DNA of 64,000 nucleotides from G963676795 sp963677215 (GCA_963677215.1 OY781919.1:1798001-1862000), one strand, 5' to 3'; shown: positions 11,872-21,815, counted from the stretch's first letter. Numbers and translations are program-made. The notes: generated by a model from the sequence alone, not told the origin.

Positions 11872-11982
11872 ATCAACAGTTCGGTGTGGCAGTCGAAGTG
11901 TTGAAACCGAAAAAAGGTACCTCATACCTCCTTTCTAACTTTTGGCCGATATCAACCTCCCCAATAGGATATCGGCCTTTTT
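11872..11982 (+). ncRNA. candidate small RNA, array copy 4 (diverged terminator)
   Basis: Same 5' part as the other copies. The terminator stem reads GGCCGATATC/GATATCGGCC, so a C-to-T change is matched by a G-to-A change on the other strand and pairing is kept. The loop sequence drifted (AACCTCCCCAATAG) but kept CCTCCCC. Eight Ts follow. This covariation supports a functional RNA hairpin. Confidence 0.5.
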
Positions 11983-12208
11983 TTTGTCTGAATAACAACT
12001 CCCCAAAATACAGCTGTTTTGTCCTGATGCGCAGTTTTTTTATGCATATCAGGGGACGATTGTCACTCTCTCAGCGATTGTTCTCTCCATTTCATTTTTT
12101 AATATAGTATTTGCTCTAGATTTCTTCGGAAATCCGCTACTTTTGCTTGATTTGCAGGGCCGATTCCTGTTTCAATATGCAGCTCAAAATCAGACCAAGG
12201 AGCTGTCA

Positions 12209-14200
12209 ATGTCGTCACGGAATTTTTCTGATCCAATCGTTCGCGAATCTATCGATACGATTCGTCTTTTATCTGCCGATGCTGTAGAGAAAGCCCAATC
12301 CGGCCACCCTGGAACACCAATGGAAGCTGCGCCGATTGCCTACCTGCTTTTTCATAAGCATATGCGTTATAACCCTGCCAACCCGGATTGGGCCGGGCGG
12401 GACCGTTTCATCCTGTCCTGCGGGCATGCGTCTGCTTTGATCTACTCGATGCTGCATCTGAGCGGTTATGATTTGTCTCTCGAAGAGATAAAGAACTTCC
12501 GTCAATTCGGCAGCAAAACCGCCGGCCACCCGGAATTCGGCCATACCCCGGGTGTTGAAACGACCACCGGGCCGCTGGGGCAAGGGGTTGCTGTTGCCGT
12601 TGGTATGGCGATGGGAGCTCAGTTCCTCAACCAGCATGTCGATGCCGAACTCTTCGATTATCGCACCTGGGTCATCTGTTCTGACGGTGACCTGATGGAA
12701 GGGGTCTCGGCAGAAGCCGCCTCGCTGGCGGGTCACCTGAAGCTTGGACAGCTCAATTACCTCTACTTGGATAACAAGATCACTATCGAGGGGGATACCT
12801 CTTTAGCCTTTACCGAAGATGTCGGTGCCCGTTACCTGGCCTGTGGCTGGCATGTTGAGCGCGTCGAGGGGGAAAATCTCGATGAGATCGATGCGGCTAT
12901 GGAGCGTGCCAAGAATGATCCTCGCCCGTCGCTGATCATTGCCCGAACCCATATCGGTTTTGGTGCACCGAACAAGCAGGACACTGCCGGTGCTCACGGT
13001 TCTCCTCTTGGTGGCTCGGAGCTGGCGTTGACTAAGACCTTCTTTGGTCGTGACGAAAATGAGAGTTTTGTCGTTTCTGCAGAAGTCGCCGAACATATGG
13101 GGGAAGCTAAAATTCGTGGCGCCGAACTGGAAAAACAGTGGCAGGAGCTGCTCAGTACTAAGAAGGATAGTGACAGGGTCCAGACCTGGCTCAAGGCCAG
13201 CAATGGAGATCTTCCTGAAGGTTGGGAAGCTGCCTTGCCGGTTTTCAAGCCGGAGGATGGTGCCAAGGCGAGCCGTCAGGCCAGCGGATCGGTGATCAAC
13301 GCTCTGGCCGAAAAACTGCCGTTCCTGCTTGGCGGTTCGGCCGACCTCGGTCCGTCCAACAACACCACCATCAAAGCCGCAGGATCCTGGCTGCCGGGCA
13401 AAAGTGACCGGAATATCCACTACGGAATTCGTGAACATGCCATGGGCTCGATCATGAACGGTCTCTGTCATACCCCGGGCATCATTCCGTTCGGCGGGAC
13501 CTTCTTTGTCTTCACCGATTATATGCGCCCGACCATTCGGATGGCAGCCCTGATGGGCCTGTCCCCGATCTATGTCATGACCCACGATTCGATCGGTCTT
13601 GGCGAAGACGGCCCAACCCATCAACCGGTTGAGCATCTGGCTTCGTTGCGGGCCATGCCGAACGTTACGGTCATTCGTCCGGCTGACGCCAATGAAACCA
13701 GCGAAGCCTGGCGCTCTGCATTGCTCAATCGTCGTGGTCCGACCGTGCTGGTTTTGTCCCGCCAGGGGCTGCCGACCCTCGATCGCGAGAAGTTCGCACC
13801 GGTCTGTGGCGCTCGGCAGGGTGGTTATATCTTGGCCAAAGAGCAGGGCGAACTGCAGCTGATTCTGATTGCTACCGGTTCAGAAGTCCAGCATGCCGTC
13901 AAGGTTCAGGAAACCCTGCAGGCTGAAGGCGTTGGCGTTCGGGTCGTGTCTCTGCCGAGCTGGGAACTGTTTGAAGCCCAGTCCGCAGAGTATCGCGAAG
14001 AGGTACTTCCTGCTGTCTGCACCAAGCGGATCTCCATTGAAACCGGCAGTTGCTTCGGTTGGGAACGTTATGTCGGGCCGCAGGGCATCATTGTCGGCAT
14101 GAACGAGTTCGGTGCCAGTGCACCAGCCGGCGAGCTGATGAAGCATTTCGGCTTTACCGCTGAGAACCTGCTGGAAAAAGCCAGAACTCTGCTCGGCTGA
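12209..14200 (+). CDS. tkt: transketolase
   Basis: 663 aa, full length. Transfers two-carbon units in the pentose phosphate pathway using thiamine diphosphate. Visible landmarks are SGHPGTPMEAAPIAY near residue 32, GPLGQGVAVAVGMAMG, the ThDP/Mg motif CSDGDLMEG, GFGAPNKQDTAGAHG, and the C-terminal half with YGIREHAMGSIMNG and THDSIGLGEDGPTHQP. ATG 12209 has an AAGGAG site; the 22 in-frame residues upstream are not part of the family. It follows the repeat array and is ended by a terminator, so it is likely transcribed alone. Confidence 0.97.
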   Translation: MSSRNFSDPIVRESIDTIRLLSADAVEKAQSGHPGTPMEAAPIAYLLFHKHMRYNPANPDWAGRDRFILSCGHASALIYSMLHLSGYDLSLEEIKNFRQFGSKTAGHPEFGHTPGVETTTGPLGQGVAVAVGMAMGAQFLNQHVDAELFDYRTWVICSDGDLMEGVSAEAASLAGHLKLGQLNYLYLDNKITIEGDTSLAFTEDVGARYLACGWHVERVEGENLDEIDAAMERAKNDPRPSLIIARTHIGFGAPNKQDTAGAHGSPLGGSELALTKTFFGRDENESFVVSAEVAEHMGEAKIRGAELEKQWQELLSTKKDSDRVQTWLKASNGDLPEGWEAALPVFKPEDGAKASRQASGSVINALAEKLPFLLGGSADLGPSNNTTIKAAGSWLPGKSDRNIHYGIREHAMGSIMNGLCHTPGIIPFGGTFFVFTDYMRPTIRMAALMGLSPIYVMTHDSIGLGEDGPTHQPVEHLASLRAMPNVTVIRPADANETSEAWRSALLNRRGPTVLVLSRQGLPTLDREKFAPVCGARQGGYILAKEQGELQLILIATGSEVQHAVKVQETLQAEGVGVRVVSLPSWELFEAQSAEYREEVLPAVCTKRISIETGSCFGWERYVGPQGIIVGMNEFGASAPAGELMKHFGFTAENLLEKARTLLG

Positions 14201-14257
14201 TTCTCAAGATGAAAACCTGATCGATGTAAGTTGGTCAGATATTTAAGAAGTACATCA

Positions 14258-14294
14258 AGGCAACCTGTTTATTCGGGTTGCCTTTTTATTTTTT
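14258..14294 (+). terminator. rho-independent terminator after transketolase
   Basis: Hairpin AAGGCAACC / GGGTTGCCTT followed by TTTATTTTTT. Confidence 0.88.
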
Positions 14295-14367
14295 CGGCTA
14301 GCTGATTCATCTCCTTGCCCAGCAACAGAGCAGAGCCTGTTTCATTTGTTATTCTTATATTATGAAT

Positions 14368-15688
14368 CACTACTGTCCGGTTAATAGCTGAATAAATCCA
14401 GCTGGTTACTGTTAGGGAGGTCTTGAATTTGCTTGAGAGCATCGGCAACCAGTGAAGAAATGGGCTTTTTCTCAAACAAATTGACCTCTAGAATCTGTAA
14501 AAAAGTGTAGAGCTCGCATGGAATTTTGAGCTTTTTCTTCGCAATGACAACCAGAAGATAAATGCTCAGTGCGACCCATATCTGGCTCTTCACAGCGTTG
14601 ATCGATGTTCCGTGAAACGATTTGATCCGCAGGTGTTGTTTGACCCACTTGAAAAATAGTTCCACCTGCCAGCGCTGCTTATAGACTTCGGCAACAGTCG
14701 TTGCTGAAATCGCAAAATTGTTGGTCAAAAAGACCAGATGTTTGTTCCGATCTTTGTCAACATAACTGATCCGACGGAGCTTTTCCGGATAGTCCTTTTT
14801 CGATTTGGGAGTGACCAGGACTATCGTCTGGTCTGCTTTGATCCCGGCTGACTTCTCTTTGGCTGCGGAATAAAGTCGCCTGTAGCGCAAATTGTCTTTT
14901 GCCCTGATGACGAAGAAACCTCCTTGCTGATGCAACGTATAGAGTCGCGAGAAGTCGGTATAGGCCTTGTCCATGGTGTAAATGGCATTCTCGGTTACCG
15001 GCAGAGAATCAAGCATTCGGACGTCATGTACTTTGCCTGTCGTGACGGCGACGTAAGTCGGGATGGTGCCTCGCAGATCAAGCAGAGTATGCATCTTAAC
15101 CGCCGACTTCGTCGTTTTGTATCCAGCCCACGGGAACAGGGACAGGCACAGATCGATGGTCGTTGAATCGAAAGCATACAGTGGCTGACCGAGCTCCAGG
15201 GCAAACGGTTCGTCACAGTAAAGACGCTGCGCCATGCGAATCAGGACATGGCCGAAGTCTTGAAAGATGCGCCAGTCTCTTCGCTCACTGCTATCAGCCA
15301 GAGTTGAGCGGGACACAGAACCACGAAAGCCGATGTGATAAAGCTTCTCGCGGTGAGAGTTCAAACAGGTTTCAATATCGCGCAAGCTTTCACGGCCAGC
15401 CATCTGGGCATAGGCAAGGCACAGAAATTGATCGAATGTCGAAAACTTTCTGGCCCGATAATCACCACGGTAGCGGCGAACGCACAGATTGAAATCGTGA
15501 CGTGGCAGAAACTGCAGCAGTTGCCTGAAAACGGTTTGGCCTGAATTCATCGATACCTCCTGCGTTGATGGAAGGTATCTCCCCATATTCGTGGGGTGAA
15601 TTCAAATCGAAAACGGAACAGTTATGTCAAAGAACAATTATTATCAACAACTTACAACGTTGTCTGATTTTTTAACCGGACAGTAGTG
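14368..15688 (-). mobile_element. intact IS4-family insertion sequence, 1321 bp
   Basis: Terminal inverted repeats CACTACTGTCCGGTTAA (17 bp, perfect) sit at both ends. They are bordered by the 9-bp direct repeat ATTATGAAT (14359-14367 and 15689-15697), a clear target duplication. A single complete transposase gene fills it. Perfect ends and duplication suggest a recent insertion. It landed in the space between the transketolase terminator and the PilZ gene, possibly separating the latter from its promoter. Confidence 0.96.
14381..15550 (-). CDS. IS4-family DDE transposase
   Basis: 389 aa from the ATG at 15550 (MNSGQTVFRQLLQFLP); an upstream in-frame start at 15586 would add 12 residues. Catalytic aspartates are recognisable in YAFDSTTIDLCLS and YTMDKAYTDF, and the third acidic residue in the family signature YKQRWQVELFFKWVKQ (the Y-x2-R-x3-E-x6-K pattern). 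No frameshift or stop interrupts it, so the element may still be active. The gene ends just inside the left inverted repeat. Confidence 0.95.
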   Translation of the reverse strand: MNSGQTVFRQLLQFLPRHDFNLCVRRYRGDYRARKFSTFDQFLCLAYAQMAGRESLRDIETCLNSHREKLYHIGFRGSVSRSTLADSSERRDWRIFQDFGHVLIRMAQRLYCDEPFALELGQPLYAFDSTTIDLCLSLFPWAGYKTTKSAVKMHTLLDLRGTIPTYVAVTTGKVHDVRMLDSLPVTENAIYTMDKAYTDFSRLYTLHQQGGFFVIRAKDNLRYRRLYSAAKEKSAGIKADQTIVLVTPKSKKDYPEKLRRISYVDKDRNKHLVFLTNNFAISATTVAEVYKQRWQVELFFKWVKQHLRIKSFHGTSINAVKSQIWVALSIYLLVVIAKKKLKIPCELYTFLQILEVNLFEKKPISSLVADALKQIQDLPNSNQLDLFSY

Positions 15689-15811
15689 ATTATGAATTTG
15701 ACATTTCAGCGGTGTCAGGCCACCGAGGATGGCGAACGTTGAATAGCTTTTTGGACCAATCCTGAAACCTTTCCTTTGAAAGACTTTATTTTTCTGAATC
15801 GGAGTAATAAT

Positions 15812-16147
15812 ATGAGTGAAAAAAGGAGCTTGGGACGGCGCAAAAAACGTTTGAAGGTTCGTTTCGGGATTGAATATCCGCGCCGGGTGGCTTTTACCTG
15901 TAATGCTTCGGAAAAAGGTCTGCATATCCTGACCAGCCATCCGGAGCGTCCGGGCACGAAGTTGTTGATTGAGATCGAACTGCCGACAGGGGAATCTTCC
16001 GTAGCTTACGGTTACGTGCGCTGGGCCAAGAAGGTTCCGGCCAACCTGATGCGGGTTGCCGACAAGGCCGGTATGGGAGTGCTCTTGACCAGTTTTTCCG
16101 TTGGCGAAGACGCGTATCACGATTACTTGAAAAGTTTACATCACTGA
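15812..16147 (+). CDS. PilZ-domain protein
   Basis: 111 aa. The N-terminal RRKKRLKVRFG has the RxxxR arginine pair, and NASEKG matches the (D/N)xSxxG motif about 30 residues later; together they bind cyclic di-GMP in PilZ domains. Single-domain protein, so it probably works through a partner. ATG 15812 is preceded by CGGAG; the in-frame 15776 start lacks one. The gene lies 6 bases before a sigma-54 activator and is probably cotranscribed with it. The IS4 element lies about 120 bases upstream and may affect expression. Confidence 0.85.
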   Translation: MSEKRSLGRRKKRLKVRFGIEYPRRVAFTCNASEKGLHILTSHPERPGTKLLIEIELPTGESSVAYGYVRWAKKVPANLMRVADKAGMGVLLTSFSVGEDAYHDYLKSLHH

Positions 16148-16153
16148 TATTTC

Positions 16154-17569
<1,416 letters not shown>

Positions 17570-17629
17570 GTCGCAACAGGGTGCGACACTCGCGACGTCG
17601 CATCCTGTTGCACCGCTATCTCCTGCAAC
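17570..17629 (+). promoter_or_regulatory. repeated dyads, candidate enhancer sites of the sigma-54 activator
   Basis: GTCGCA-N6-TGCGAC at 17570-17587 is a perfect dyad; GTCGCA-N6-TGCACC at 17597-17614 is a near copy 27 bases on, and GTTGCA/TGCAAC (17607-17629) overlaps it. They lie 105-150 bases before a sigma-54-type promoter, the usual distance for upstream activating sites. The two sites together can also form a hairpin, so a role as terminator of the preceding gene is possible, but no T tract follows. Confidence 0.55.
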
Positions 17630-17718
17630 GTCGCGTGCTTCATCTCCGCTTTTCGCCTGTCTTTATGCTTCTTCTGTAAGTTATTGAAAAATAGTCAAAT
17701 TGATTAGTTGTCCTGATT

Positions 17719-17734
17719 TGGCATCCTCCTTGAA
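17719..17734 (+). promoter_or_regulatory. sigma-54-type promoter for the hsp20 pair
   Basis: TGGCAT-N5-TTGAA matches the -24/-12 consensus (TGGCAC-N5-TTGCA) except that the -12 GC is GA. Spacing is exact. It lies about 70 bases before the first hsp20 start codon. Confidence 0.5.
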
Positions 17735-17803
17735 TTATAGCTGGGCAGAGATTACGCAGATCGACAGATCGCCAACATAAAAAAACAACAACAGGAGGAC
17801 GCT

Positions 17804-18235
17804 ATGTTCGCACATCAATTTTTCAACGAAATGAATAACTTCCAGCGTGAAATGGAACGTGTCTTCAGAGGCCAGGTGCCGCTGAAAAGAACTGAGGCAG
17901 CCTTTGACAGGGTTCCTTTCCGGGTCTATCAGAATGACGATGGCTATGTCGTGGAAGCTGTCCTGTCGAGGCTGGATCTGGAAAAGCTGGATATCAGTGT
18001 TTTGGGCAGACAGTTGACGATCAGTGGTGGAACCATCGCTCCGGAGTTGCCAGAAGGCGCCAAGTGGCTTCGTCAGGAACGCCGTTCAGGTCGCTTCGAA
18101 CAGAGCTTCAGATTGCCTCAGGATCTCGACTCCGACAGGATTGCGGCTGAGTACAAACAGGGAATTCTGAAAATGACCCTGCCAAAAGCCGAAGCGGCAA
18201 AACCGAAGAAGATCGAACTTAAAGTGAACGAATAA
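17804..18235 (+). CDS. small heat-shock protein, Hsp20 family
   Basis: 143 aa alpha-crystallin-type chaperone that holds unfolding proteins. The N-terminal helix MNNFQREMERVF is typical; the alpha-crystallin domain runs from about residue 38 to 130 with the conserved YKQGILKMTLPKAE near its end, followed by KPKKIELKV. An AGGAGG site precedes ATG 17804. It is the first gene of a two-gene operon with a second, shorter Hsp20 33 bases downstream. A sigma-54-type promoter upstream is unusual for a heat-shock gene. Confidence 0.94.
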   Translation: MFAHQFFNEMNNFQREMERVFRGQVPLKRTEAAFDRVPFRVYQNDDGYVVEAVLSRLDLEKLDISVLGRQLTISGGTIAPELPEGAKWLRQERRSGRFEQSFRLPQDLDSDRIAAEYKQGILKMTLPKAEAAKPKKIELKVNE

Positions 18236-18268
18236 TTCTAGCTATTTCAGATATAAGGAGAGACGCTC

Positions 18269-18634
18269 ATGAGTGACAAGCAGATGATGACTCAGGAAAA
18301 CCAGGTTGCAGAAGAAGCCAAACCACTATTCTGGGCAACGCCACAGGTTGATATCTACGAAAGTCAGGACGAGTTGGTTCTGATTGCCGACCTGCCGGGG
18401 GTGAATGAAAGCGACCTGCAGTTAGAAGTTGAACATGACGTTCTGACTCTGGAGGCGACTGCCGCTCCGGCCGAGAATGGCCGGGCACAAGGCTTTTACC
18501 GTCAGTTCAAGCTTTCGGATCGGATCAATGGGGATGCCGGCAACGCCTCGTTGCAGGATGGCGTATTGACGTTGCGGCTACCGAAGGCCGAGGAGGCCAA
18601 GCCTAAAAAAATCACTGTCAAAACCATCCACTGA
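18269..18634 (+). CDS. small heat-shock protein, Hsp20 family (second copy)
   Basis: 121 aa. Alpha-crystallin domain from about residue 24 (TPQVDIYESQDELVLIADLPG) to the end, with DGVLTLRLPKAEEAKPKK matching the first copy. The two proteins are diverged, not a recent duplication, and may form mixed oligomers. A ribosome site AAGGAG lies 10 bases before ATG 18269. A terminator closes the operon. Confidence 0.94.
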   Translation: MSDKQMMTQENQVAEEAKPLFWATPQVDIYESQDELVLIADLPGVNESDLQLEVEHDVLTLEATAAPAENGRAQGFYRQFKLSDRINGDAGNASLQDGVLTLRLPKAEEAKPKKITVKTIH

Positions 18635-18647
18635 CAGCCGCCGGATA

Positions 18648-18680
18648 AAAGCCAGGGCCTGACAGCCCTGGCTTTTTTAT
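18648..18680 (+). terminator. rho-independent terminator after the hsp20 pair
   Basis: Hairpin AAAGCCAGGGC / GCCCTGGCTTT followed by TTTT. Confidence 0.92.
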
Positions 18681-18760
18681 GCCAACGGAATGACGCTGAT
18701 CCTGAGTTATAATATTTAAAATGAAAAGTTGGTCGGAACTAAAATTGAAGGAGAAAGAGA

Positions 18761-21370
18761 ATGATTGATATCAACCGGACAACCCAGAAAGTGCAGGAGG
18801 CTCTCCAGGGGGCTCAGGCACAGGCCTTGCGCTTGGGCCATAGCGAGATCGACGGAGAGCATCTGTTGCTGGCACTCTGTGAACAGGAGGACGGTCTGAC
18901 GCCACGCCTGCTGCAGAAGATGGGCGTTGAGGTCGAAACCCTCGCGTCCGGTTTGCGCAAGGACCTCGACGGGCGCGCCAGGGTTTCCGGACCAGGAGCT
19001 CAGAGCGGCCAGATCTATGCCAACAGAAGACTCAGCAATCTGCTGCTGCAGGCGGAAAAAGAAGCCAAGCAGCTCAAGGACGAATATATCAGCGTCGAGC
19101 ACCTGCTACTGGCTGCCGTTGATGAAGGTGAGAGAACCGTTGCTGGTCGGCTGTTCAAACAGTTGGGAGTAAGTCGAGACAAGCTGCTGCAGGCCCTGAA
19201 TCAGGTGCGCGGCAATCAGCGGGTAACGAGTAACGACCCGGAATCGACCTACGAGGCCCTGGCCAAATATGGCCGCGATCTGGTGGAAGAGGTCAAGAGC
19301 GGCAAGCTCGACCCGGTCATCGGCCGTGACGAAGAGATTCGCCGGATTATCCGTATCCTCTCACGTAAAACCAAAAACAACCCGGTGCTGATCGGCGAGC
19401 CAGGGGTCGGCAAAACGGCAATCGTCGAAGGACTGGCTCACCGTATCGTACGGGGAGATGTGCCGGAAGGGCTCAAGGGGAAGACTGTCTTCTCACTCGA
19501 TATGGGCGCGCTGGTCGCCGGGGCCAAGTACCGTGGCGAATTTGAGGAACGCCTCAAGGCCGTCCTCAAGGAGGTTCACGAAAGTCAGGGGCGAATCCTG
19601 CTGTTCATTGATGAGCTGCATACCATCGTCGGAACCGGCAAGAGCGAAGGAGCGATCGATGCCGGTAATATGCTCAAGCCGATGCTCGCTCGGGGCGAAC
19701 TGCACTGCATCGGAGCGACGACCCTTGATGAATATCGCCAATACCTGGAGAAGGACCCGGCGCTCGAGCGGCGTTTTCAGCCGGTTATGGTCGATCAGCC
19801 GAATGTCGAAGCGACCATCAGTATCTTGCGCGGGCTGAAGGAACGTTTCGAGGTTTACCATGGCGTGCGGATTCACGATAACGCCCTGGTCGCTGCAGCA
19901 GAGCTGAGCCATCGCTATATCGCCGACCGTTTCCTGCCGGACAAGGCGATCGACCTGGTCGATGAGGCCTGTGCGACGATTCGGACCGAGATCGATTCGA
20001 TGCCGGCGGAGCTGGATGCGATCACCCGGCGGATGATGCAGCTGGAGATTGAGGAGGCGGCATTGAAGAAGGAGACCGATTCCGTAAGTCAGGAACGGCT
20101 CAAACTGTTGCAGAAGGAGCTGGCTGACATCAAGGAGCAGGAACAGACGCTGGCCGCCCAATGGCAGCTTGAAAAGGGGGGAATCCGCGGCGTTCAGCAG
20201 CTACGCGAGGAGATCGAGCAGGTCAAACTGGCGATCGCCGAAGCCGAACGCAGCTACGACCTCAATCGTGCTGCGGAGCTGAAGCACGGCAAACTGCCCG
20301 AGCTGGAAAAGCAGCTGCACAGCCAGGAAAATGCGTTGGAAGCGACCGATACGGAGAACAAACTGTTGCGTGAGGAGGTCACCGAAGAGGAGATCTCCGA
20401 GATCGTTTCGCGCTGGACCGGGATTCCGGTGACCCGGTTGATCGAGAGTGAGCGGGACAAGCTGCTCAAACTTGACCAGATCCTTCATCAGCGGGTGATC
20501 GGTCAGAACGAAGCGGTTGAGCGGGTTGCCGATGCGGTAATCCGGGCCCGGGCGGGTATCAAGGATCCCAAGCGGCCGATCGGTTCCTTCATCTTCCTCG
20601 GTCCGACCGGGGTCGGTAAGACCGAGCTGGCCAGAACTTTGGCCGAAGCCCTGTTCGACAGTGAAGATAACATGGTGCGCATCGACATGTCGGAATATAT
20701 GGAGAAGCACTCGGTCAGCCGTCTGATCGGGGCGCCCCCGGGTTATGTCGGTTATGAAGAAGGGGGGCAGCTGACTGAAGCTGTCCGGCGCAAGCCCTAT
20801 TCGGTTATCCTCTTTGACGAGATTGAGAAAGCCCATCCCGACGTCTTCAATGTGCTGCTTCAGGTGCTTGATGATGGCCGGGTGACCGATTCCAAGGGGC
20901 GGACGGTCAGCTTCAAGAACGCGGTTATCATCATGACCTCGAACATCGCTTCTCAGTATCTGATCGAGGGAATCAAGGATGGTGAGATCCCCCCCGAGGT
21001 CGAAGCCCAGGTCGAGCAGGCTCTGCGTCAGAGTTTCAGGCCGGAGTTCCTCAACCGGGTTGATGATATCGTCATCTTCAAACCTTTGAGCAGAGAAGAA
21101 ATCCGCAATATAGTCCTGCTGCTGGTCAGGGAGTTGGGGCAGCGTCTTGCCGAGCGGAGAATCGAGCTCGAACTCACTGAAGCTGCCAGCGATTTTATTG
21201 CCGAGCATGCCTACGATCCGGTGTACGGAGCGCGCCCTCTGAAACGCTATATTCAGCATCAGCTCGAGACCCGGGTCGGTCGGGCGCTGATTGCCGGTGA
21301 AATCGGTGAAGGAGACAGGGTGAAGGTCGATGTTGCACACGGAGAATTGGTCGTGGAAAAGAAAAAGTAA
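18761..21370 (+). CDS. clpB: ATP-dependent disaggregase ClpB
   Basis: 869 aa, full length. Solubilises aggregates together with DnaK and small Hsps. Order: N-terminal repeat domain (1-145), first AAA+ domain with Walker A GEPGVGKT (about 212), the long coiled-coil middle domain (about 400-530) that sets ClpB apart from ClpA/C, second AAA+ domain with GPTGVGKT (about 614) and a C-terminal domain. A TATAAT box at 18708-18713 could serve as -10. Adjacent hsp20 genes fit a protein-quality-control cluster, though a terminator separates the transcripts. Confidence 0.97.
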   Translation: MIDINRTTQKVQEALQGAQAQALRLGHSEIDGEHLLLALCEQEDGLTPRLLQKMGVEVETLASGLRKDLDGRARVSGPGAQSGQIYANRRLSNLLLQAEKEAKQLKDEYISVEHLLLAAVDEGERTVAGRLFKQLGVSRDKLLQALNQVRGNQRVTSNDPESTYEALAKYGRDLVEEVKSGKLDPVIGRDEEIRRIIRILSRKTKNNPVLIGEPGVGKTAIVEGLAHRIVRGDVPEGLKGKTVFSLDMGALVAGAKYRGEFEERLKAVLKEVHESQGRILLFIDELHTIVGTGKSEGAIDAGNMLKPMLARGELHCIGATTLDEYRQYLEKDPALERRFQPVMVDQPNVEATISILRGLKERFEVYHGVRIHDNALVAAAELSHRYIADRFLPDKAIDLVDEACATIRTEIDSMPAELDAITRRMMQLEIEEAALKKETDSVSQERLKLLQKELADIKEQEQTLAAQWQLEKGGIRGVQQLREEIEQVKLAIAEAERSYDLNRAAELKHGKLPELEKQLHSQENALEATDTENKLLREEVTEEEISEIVSRWTGIPVTRLIESERDKLLKLDQILHQRVIGQNEAVERVADAVIRARAGIKDPKRPIGSFIFLGPTGVGKTELARTLAEALFDSEDNMVRIDMSEYMEKHSVSRLIGAPPGYVGYEEGGQLTEAVRRKPYSVILFDEIEKAHPDVFNVLLQVLDDGRVTDSKGRTVSFKNAVIIMTSNIASQYLIEGIKDGEIPPEVEAQVEQALRQSFRPEFLNRVDDIVIFKPLSREEIRNIVLLLVRELGQRLAERRIELELTEAASDFIAEHAYDPVYGARPLKRYIQHQLETRVGRALIAGEIGEGDRVKVDVAHGELVVEKKK

Positions 21371-21397
21371 CTTTTTTTGTAATATATCAAAAAAAGC

Positions 21398-21425
21398 TTG
21401 CCCTCTGTGCCTGATTCTGTATAGT
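21398..21425 (+). promoter_or_regulatory. sigma-70-type promoter for the thioredoxin-fold gene
   Basis: TTGCCC, 16-base spacer, TATAGT. It lies about 50 bases before ATG 21477. Confidence 0.5.
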
Positions 21426-21476
21426 TAACTCGAATGGTAACAATTAACCGGTAAACCTTAGCTATGGAGAAACCTC

Positions 21477-21752
21477 ATGCGTATTGATATCGTTTGTAAG
21501 CCAGGTAATCCTGAAGGTTGTAGAAATACTATAGATAACGTTCGGCAGGCACTTGACAAGCTGGGTGTCGAAGCTGAAGTTCATCAGTTTTCCGACAAGC
21601 GCAAGATGATCGATAATCGTATTTATGTCGTGCCTGCCCTGATGATCGACGATCAGGTCCGGATTGCCGGGCGCGTTCCCGAGGTTGATGAAATCGTCAA
21701 CTTCCTTGTCGAACGGCCTCGCTACCTGAAAGATGTTGCAGAAGTCGCATAA
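21477..21752 (+). CDS. small thioredoxin-fold protein lacking CxxC
   Basis: 91 aa. The alternation RIDIVCKPG, a helix, EAEVHQFSD, then VVPALMIDDQVRIAGRVP follows a thioredoxin/glutaredoxin-like fold with the cis-proline region VVPAL and the GxxP strand typical of the thioredoxin_3-type small proteins. The usual CxxC is missing: one Cys at residue 7 and one at 15 (CKPGNPEGC) remain. So redox activity is doubtful unless this pair forms a disulfide. Single-gene transcript between a promoter and a terminator. Confidence 0.65.
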   Translation: MRIDIVCKPGNPEGCRNTIDNVRQALDKLGVEAEVHQFSDKRKMIDNRIYVVPALMIDDQVRIAGRVPEVDEIVNFLVERPRYLKDVAEVA

Positions 21753-21778
21753 TAAATCAGCATTCTTCACAAGAAAGT

Positions 21779-21815
21779 AAAGGCTCCCGGACGCATTCGG
21801 GAGCCTTTACTTTTA
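21779..21815 (+). terminator. rho-independent terminator
   Basis: Hairpin AAAGGCTCCCG / CGGGAGCCTTT, then ACTTTTAT. Ends the small thioredoxin-fold gene. Confidence 0.88.

Larger units (their letters stand above)
10984..11982 (+). repeat. tandem array of four copies of a 264-bp repeat unit
   Basis: Period is exactly 264 bases: for example GACAAACAAATACGCGGAGC recurs at 11021, 11285, 11549 and 11813. Each copy has a roughly 207-bp core; the first three are followed by an identical 57-bp spacer. Copy 1 differs at its 5' end (10984-11020) and copy 4 differs at its 3' terminator; everything between looks identical, which points to recent duplication by unequal recombination. Each core carries three hairpins, the last being a terminator. 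The array fills nearly all the space between the glutamate-cysteine ligase and transketolase genes. Confidence 0.95.

Noticed and set aside
11143..11925. Three identical 84-codon minus-strand frames in the repeat array (and a related longer one at 10792-11133)
   Set aside because: They are antisense to the terminator hairpins, contain the hairpin and T-tract sequence as codons, have no ribosome site and exist only because the repeat is identical. The RNA reading explains the conservation better.
10984..11982. CRISPR array
   Set aside because: The 264-bp units with 57-bp identical spacers and no cas genes do not fit; spacers are identical, not unique.
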